Assembly: GCA_030248215.1 (NCBI GenBank) | Contig: JASANG010003377.1 | Span: 62,001-126,000, forward strand | Source of the DNA: Enoplolaimus lenunculus | Taxonomy: Eukaryota; Nematoda; Enoplea; Enoplida; Thoracostomopsidae | Direction: 5' to 3' | Length of the DNA: 64,000 bases | In this document: positions 60,401 through 64,000 of the stretch, piece after piece | How positions within the stretch are numbered: position 1 is the stretch's first letter | Layout: each line of letters starts with the position of its first letter | Position numbers and translations under genes: made by a program | Notes under the pieces: model-generated | What the model saw: only the letters and a program-made list of their open reading frames with translations | Told to the model about the DNA's origin: nothing | Databases searched by the model: none

Positions 60401-61715
60401 AATTTACAGTGTACTTAGATAAATGTTTAGATAAGTCTATTTCTAAACATAAATCTGAGAATAAATCTGAGTCGTCTAAGTCTAAATTATGAGTCTAAGT
60501 CTAGTGAGCGAAGTGCACAAGACCCGCGATAGCAAACTGCAGTTGAAATTTGTGTTTTTTTGGTTCCAGGGCGTTTTTGGGTCCAACAGTTGGTGGTATG
60601 GCGATGGAACATTTGGGGTTTGCGTGGTCTGCAACCATAATAGCATCATTTCATTTGGTTCTAGTAGGTACTTTGTGTTGTAAAATTTAGTTTTAAGAGT
60701 AACTTAACGTTTAAGTAATGGTTTTTCATAATTTGTTACTATGTCGTACTTGAGCAGTTTACAAAATTAATTCCAACAGGTAGTGCTTAATATTAAGCAT
60801 TTTAGTGTTATATACTATTAGCAATAAGGTTTTTCTAAAGTTACAGAATTTTTTCTTAGATCTTGAAAAGGTATTTAAATGGAAACTTTAAATTTAAAAC
60901 GTTAATAGATTGGTATCAAAAATTTCTTAACACGGTCTACACAGGATATGAATGACATTTGGACATGTAATTTGTAAACAATAAAACTACAGACTTAGAG
61001 GCTCGTATGCGGGGACAATTTTTTACAGTAGCGAAGACAGTATAACGTGGGTGACCCATTAGCGCGAAGCTCACAATTTAGCGTACAAGTTTTACATAAA
61101 CTAATATTTAGGTTTAGTTAAGCTATAATCTCTAAGTTGGCCAATGTATAGAACAGGGGCGGAACAGTATTATAAGCATATACCTAAGCCTATGCCTGAG
61201 CCTAAGCTTAAGCCTAAGCGTAACAATGGGCATATTCATAAGCCTAAAAGGCTAAGCCTAAGCCTAAGCCAAGCAAAAAAATAATCTAAAGCTTAAGATT
61301 ACTCTTTTCTAGTATCACAGAAAAATGTTCCGCGCCTGATCTTTAAATAAGCCTTTCAGTTTAAGTTTTTAATAACTGTGAAACTGAGAAGTGAACTTGG
61401 TCGATTTATTACGAGCAAAACGTGACTTAAACTCGACTGCGAGTGCAATTTTGAAATCTCATGATATTAAGTTTATATTCTGAAAAGTTTAATGGCAAAG
61501 CATGAATGCTAAATTCATTGCAAAAATTATACTTTTTTTGGAATAACTTTGAAACGCTTGCAACGAAGGATTCATGAAATTTTGCAAAAAAGTAAAGTAG
61601 ATATATATTTCCAATTTTTGAGTCAATTTTAACTTTATTGTTTCAGCTTTGTTGTCTGATTGTTTCACTCGTTGTGAGAAAGTATCGAACTGCTGGAAAA
61701 CCGTTAGAATTATGA
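46728..61715 (+). CDS. SLC18B1: MFS-type transporter, SLC18B1-like (597 aa)
   Basis: Exons: 46728-47213, 48010-48180, 49944-50039, 50860-50933, 51843-51990, 52806-52874, 53532-53628, 55186-55313, 56143-56241, 56922-57013, 57964-58059, 59442-59516, 60570-60663, 61647-61715. All are GT-AG with consistent phases; the total is 1794 nt ending in TGA. The protein follows vertebrate SLC18B1 segment by segment: SMIAPFFPRE after TM1, TEIGFIFGIFELC, GTLETFTGLGFMAGPAIGG, SLGFIDPTLQPHLEQFNL, YGLLGPTPLF, and LYGMVSGLFHSFWSAG followed by AFLGPTVGG. SLC18B1 belongs to the vesicular amine transporter branch of the MFS and is known as a proton/polyamine antiporter of secretory vesicles; substrate here is inferred. 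Twelve membrane segments fit. The first exon adds a 162-residue polar, Asn/Ser-rich cytosolic extension that the roughly 456-residue human protein lacks. The donor after exon 11 is the GT at 58060, since the nearby GTAAAC donor would leave an in-frame TAG. Confidence 0.93.
48202..48480. mobile_element. family I MITE
   Basis: TTCACACGTGCAAGTTTTTGC to AAACTTGCATGTGTGAATAG, 20 bp after the exon at 48010-48180. Confidence 0.83.
48560..48758 (-). mobile_element. family C MITE
   Basis: GGCCAATGTTACTATTGCGG to CCAGAAACCGGGACGG with two CCTAAG runs. Confidence 0.78.
50500..50722. mobile_element. family J MITE
   Basis: TTCTCAAATGTGTGTAGCAAC and its inverse GCTACACACATTTGAGAATA. Confidence 0.82.
50990..51187. 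mobile_element. family J MITE
   Basis: TGTCAAATGCGTATAGCATC to GATGCTACACTTATACTT, 57 bp after the exon at 50860-50933. Confidence 0.75.
51220..51380. mobile_element. family J MITE
   Basis: CCCGTATTCTCAAATGTGTG and its inverse CATTTGAGAATATGGGC. Confidence 0.82.
51655..51727 (+). tRNA. tRNA-like sequence, probably a pseudogene or SINE head
   Basis: A box TAGCTGAGTGGTGATGG and B box AGTTCGAATCC have tRNA spacing, and CCTCCCAC sits where a Gly(CCC) anticodon loop would be. Anticodon and T stems pair poorly and the acceptor stem is unclear. It lies 115 bp before the exon at 51843. Confidence 0.45.
52060..52335. mobile_element. family K repeat
   Basis: CACGCGTTGCATTTTTGTCCG and its inverse GGCCAAAAACGCAACG frame the segment. 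Confidence 0.62.
52587..52727 (-). mobile_element. family D MITE
   Basis: GAACAGGGCCGTAACAG and the AAGCTTAAGCGTACTC right part; the CCTAAG run is decayed. Confidence 0.65.
53242..53405 (+). mobile_element. family D MITE
   Basis: CAGGGCCGGATCGG to CTCCGGCCCTGTTC with CTTAGG runs. Confidence 0.75.
54026..54256. mobile_element. family L repeat
   Basis: CCAGAGGCGGATCCAAAAAA to ATGGATCCGCTAGTGGC. Confidence 0.7.
54415..54457. repeat. poly-C tract inside a family K copy
   Basis: About 40 C residues with one T near the start, within the 54272-54590 repeat. Its length is likely to be unreliable in sequencing. Confidence 0.9.
54956..55125. mobile_element. family J MITE
   Basis: ATGTCAAATGCGAGTAGTACC to GGTGCTAAATACAAATGAAG, a diverged copy. 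Confidence 0.65.
55364..55647. mobile_element. family I MITE, composite
   Basis: A left end at 55364 and a second left end at 55492 (CACCATTCACACGTGCAAG) share one right end, ACTTGCACGTGTGAG. Confidence 0.78.
55787..56060 (+). repeat. 28-bp minisatellite, about 9.8 units
   Basis: Units such as GTTTTGGCCAGCGGAATTCG plus CCGAATAC begin at 55787, 55815, 55843 and so on. They alternate between GAATTCGCCGAATAC and GAATGAGTTGAATAC endings, which hints at a 5-unit super-period. It ends about 80 bp before the exon at 56143. Confidence 0.93.
56431..56812 (+). mobile_element. family E MITE
   Basis: CAGGGTGCAACCGGAATGAC to TGGTTGCACTCTG. Confidence 0.8.
57161..57351 (+). mobile_element. family C MITE
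   Basis: GGCCCATGTTACTTTTAGGG to CAAAGTAACATTGGCC. The GTTTCTGGTGG segment is repeated near its left end. Confidence 0.82.
58310..58500. other. GC-rich patch in an SLC18B1-like intron
   Basis: CCGCGCGCCGGCCGCACGG and GTGGCGGCGCGCGGTGG stand out in A/T-rich intron DNA and are followed by AATAAAG. No ORF is visible; the origin is unknown. Confidence 0.5.
59031..59412 (+). mobile_element. family P MITE
   Basis: GTAACCCGAATAAG to CTGTTATTCGGGTC, ending about 30 bp before the exon at 59442. Confidence 0.75.
60149..60411 (-). mobile_element. family A MITE
   Basis: The only family A copy seen outside the kinase gene; the right end AATTTACAGTG is followed by TA. Confidence 0.8.
61139..61353 (-). 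mobile_element. family D MITE
   Basis: GAACAGGGGCGGAACAGTAT to AAATGTTCCGCGCCTGATC, with two long CCTAAG runs. Confidence 0.82.
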
Positions 61716-61741
61716 GTAAAATAATTAATTTCGTTGGAACG

Positions 61742-61747
61742 AATAAA
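61742..61747 (+). promoter_or_regulatory. candidate polyadenylation signal of the SLC18B1-like gene
   Basis: AATAAA begins 27 bp after the stop codon. This would give a very short 3' UTR. Confidence 0.4.
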
Positions 61748-61796
61748 TTGTTGACAAACCCAGCAAGCGTTAAAGCCTGAAAGCGAGCCAAAGTCC

Positions 61797-62246
61797 GGCC
61801 TATGTTACTTTAAGAGCCGTCCAGGTTTCTGATGGGTCTATAAAAGAGTAGGTTTAGATTTTCTGTTTGCAACTCTGGTTGACCAGTTTGAAACTGCTTG
61901 CAAATTTTATATTACACCTTTGAAAGCAATTTACATCTTTTACGAAATATCAGCTTCATCTAAACTGGTCTTGTTCAATATGGCCGTAGGATTGACCAAT
62001 GTTACCTTAAGGGGCGTAACAGTAGACTACGCGTATTGCTAACCTTAAGCCTAAGCGTTGCAAAAACGAGTTCCTAAGCATACATGGGCCGTAGGATTAA
62101 TGCAATCGTATGTCCATGAAACTTTGACTAGCGTACCGTGTTGCCGACGAACTCCAACTTCAGGCTTAGACTTATTTTTTCTTACGCTTTAGGCTTACTA
62201 ATATGTTAATGCTAGTGTTACTCTCCCCTCAGACTAACATTGGTCA
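61797..62246. mobile_element. family C fragments (three)
   Basis: Left end at 61797-61868 (GGCCTATGTTACTTTAAG), a second piece at 61994-62090 (AATGTTACCTTAAGGGGCG), and a right-end piece at about 62160-62246 (ACTAACATTGGTC). Confidence 0.65.
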
Positions 62247-62333
62247 AACATAATTTATGCCTCTGCTCACGTTTGAATGACAGATTTGTGCTGTTGAATA
62301 AATATTTAACAAAACAGACGATATTAAAATTCA

Positions 62334-62518
62334 GGCCCATGTTACTTTAAGGGGCGTAAAGGTTTCTGGTGGGTCTATAAAAGAGTGGCTTTAGATTCTA
62401 GGTTACAATTTTTTGCTTAGGCTTAGGCTTAGGATCATATTTTTACAACGCTTAGGTTTAGGCTTAGGCTTAGGAATACGCTTAATCTACTGGTTCGCCC
62501 CTTAAACTAACATTGTCC
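62334..62518 (+). mobile_element. family C MITE
   Basis: GGCCCATGTTACTTTAAGGG to CCCCTTAAACTAACATTG; the best-preserved copy. Confidence 0.85.
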
Positions 62519-62828
62519 AAAATTCACATAATTTCGACAATTTTCGTGTCTTGTATTGAAGAAAAATTTTGCTTAATAACAAAAGTTGAATTTTTGAAAA
62601 TATATAACGTCCGATGCGGTCGACTTACCTTGATCTATCAATAAATTTCAGGACGAATAGTGTTTTTTTCAGCATGGCGGAAAGTAATTTTCATATTTTT
62701 CGTCTCTTCCGTGCCGCAATTCAAAATAAATATTAATGTGAGGAAGGAGAAATACAGGGTAGTATTTATGGCTTAAAAGAGGAATAGTCCTGTTAAAGAA
62801 CAAAACGATATGAGGTCAATTTTAATAC

Positions 62829-63243
62829 TGTAGCGCGACCCGAATAAGAGTGGGGAGACGGATATTTATTTGGCACCTTAACGGACTGTTGTTTATTTTT
62901 AACCAACCCTCCGCCGCCGTTCGTTACTGATATATATCCGGTATTGCAACTATGCGTTGAATTAATCGTTTATTTGTCTTGTTTCAAAAGCTTGAGCGAT
63001 AATGCACGGTTACGAATGTACATTCAAAAGTTAAATATGCGTTATAGTTTCAAAATCAACTTTATTTGGGTGAGTTATTTATGCACTCACTGCAATTAGC
63101 GATATTGACATTTATAGACCCTAATTAAGGTTTAGGGACTCTATTCGCTTACGGAATCTTATTTGGAATACGTACTCCCATTGATTGGGACTCAAAAAGG
63201 AATCCGCTTTTATTACCTACCCCCTCTTATTTGTGTTACTACA
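62829..63243 (+). mobile_element. family P MITE
   Basis: CTGTAGCGCGACCCGAATAAG to CTCTTATTTGTGTTACTACAG, about 415 bp. Confidence 0.78.
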
Positions 63244-63269
63244 GTAAGTATTTTTCTCATCTTTCGGCC

Positions 63270-63440
63270 TATGCAAAGATTAGGGGCTGAGCGTTTTTCT
63301 GCGACATTTCAATAGACTAAGCTTAATACTTTAGACGATTTTTTTGCTTTAAACTGAGGTAAAAGCTCATTCTTACGGTAAGGTTTAGGCTTATAGGAAT
63401 GTGCTTATACTACTGTTATGATCCTGTTTTATATATTGTT
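63270..63440 (+). mobile_element. family D MITE, decayed
   Basis: TAGGGGCTGAGCGTTTTTCTG, then GGTTTAGGCTTATAGGAATG and a worn right end (ACTGTTATGATCCTG). Confidence 0.55.
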
Positions 63441-63527
63441 CCGCATCGTTCTTGATAATTAAGGTGTATTTCAGCTGTATACGCCACTACATACGCTCCA
63501 GCAAACATGACGTTCGCTGCGTTAGTT

Positions 63528-63686
63528 GGCCCGTGTAAAAATCAGGGGCGGAACGTTTTACTGTGTGTCTAGAATAGAGTAAGCTTAAACTTTAGACTAA
63601 TTTTTTGCTTGGCTTAGGCTTAGGCTTAGGCAAGCCTAGGAATATGCCTTAAAACACTGTTACGCCCCTGTTCTTTACGTTGACCC
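63528..63686 (+). mobile_element. family D MITE
   Basis: TCAGGGGCGGAACGTTTTAC to TGTTACGCCCCTG. Confidence 0.82.
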
Positions 63687-63764
63687 GTTAGTTCAACGAA
63701 AAATTTTAATACCAAAATTGCAGCTGCAATTTAATTTCAAACATTTTTACTATTGGCGCATTAT

Positions 63765-63985
63765 CGTCAAAAAATTTTCTGAAGGGAAAAATTGTAAGGT
63801 AGAGAGTAGTAGGGATAGGCACCTTACCATTTTATCGCAAAAAAAATTCTGTGGACAAAAATTTTTTCGCAAAAAAATTTTCTCAGGGAAAAAATTGTAG
63901 GGTAGAGACCTTACCATTTTGTCACTATAAATTTTCTGACTGGGGGATCGTACGACCCCCGTGCCCCCTCTGGATCTGCTAGTGA
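63765..63985. mobile_element. family L repeat
   Basis: GGGAAAAATTGTAAGGTAGAG to CTCTGGATCTGCTAGTG. Confidence 0.62.
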
Positions 63986-64000
63986 AACAGAAACGACAGC

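Noticed and set aside
1-64000. CRISPR arrays, rRNA genes, operons or bacterial promoters
   Set aside because: The spliced genes show a eukaryotic nuclear locus; the tandem repeats have no spacer structure and no rRNA-like sequence was seen.

Overview
This is a 64 kb window from an AT-rich animal nuclear genome. Three spliced genes, all on the + strand, can be read from GT-AG introns with consistent phases. They sit in DNA packed with short non-autonomous DNA transposons (MITE-like), one LINE remnant and several minisatellites. Nothing bacterial or organellar is visible. Gene content and intron style fit an invertebrate. A tunicate is possible, but I cannot fix the phylum from the sequence.

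Layout: (1) 826-14946 is the 3' part of a ROS1/sevenless-like receptor tyrosine kinase. It holds the C-terminal half of the kinase domain and an unusually long cytoplasmic tail, which carries a Src-type YEEI site and two Grb2-type YAN sites. The 5' end lies outside the window. (2) 15.3-16.3 kb holds a GC-rich minisatellite with a 20-bp unit. (3) 16.5-20.1 kb is intergenic repeat DNA with one very clear nested insertion. (4) 20152-36433 is a ten-exon gene for a 971-residue serine-rich, probably nuclear protein that I do not recognise. It contains a tandemly duplicated 99-nt exon and two further duplications inside its introns. (5) 36.4-46.7 kb is intergenic, with a Tx1/L1-like LINE remnant and many MITEs. 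(6) 46728-61715 is a fourteen-exon SLC18B1-like major facilitator transporter. (7) The remainder to 64 kb is repeat DNA.

The three genes have no obvious shared pathway, so co-location is probably incidental. The repeat load is the main feature. At least a dozen MITE-like families recur, and for convenience they are lettered here: A (GAGTTGATT-rich, TA target), B (GAGTC foldback, TA target), C and D (carry internal TTAGGC runs), E (CCGGTTCCGG-rich), F (GACCGGATATCCGG ends), G (GAGACC-rich), H (GATGTGCCGAT), I (TTCACACGTGCAAGTTTTTGC-type ends), J (TCTCAAATGTGTGTAGC), K (AAAACGCAACG), L (GGATCCGCTAGTGG ends), O (GAGCGAAGC ends), P (AACCCGAATAAGA ends), Q (GGGGGCCCC), R (TGCGGGGTTC ends, TTA target). 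The short ORFs that lie in these elements are not genes.
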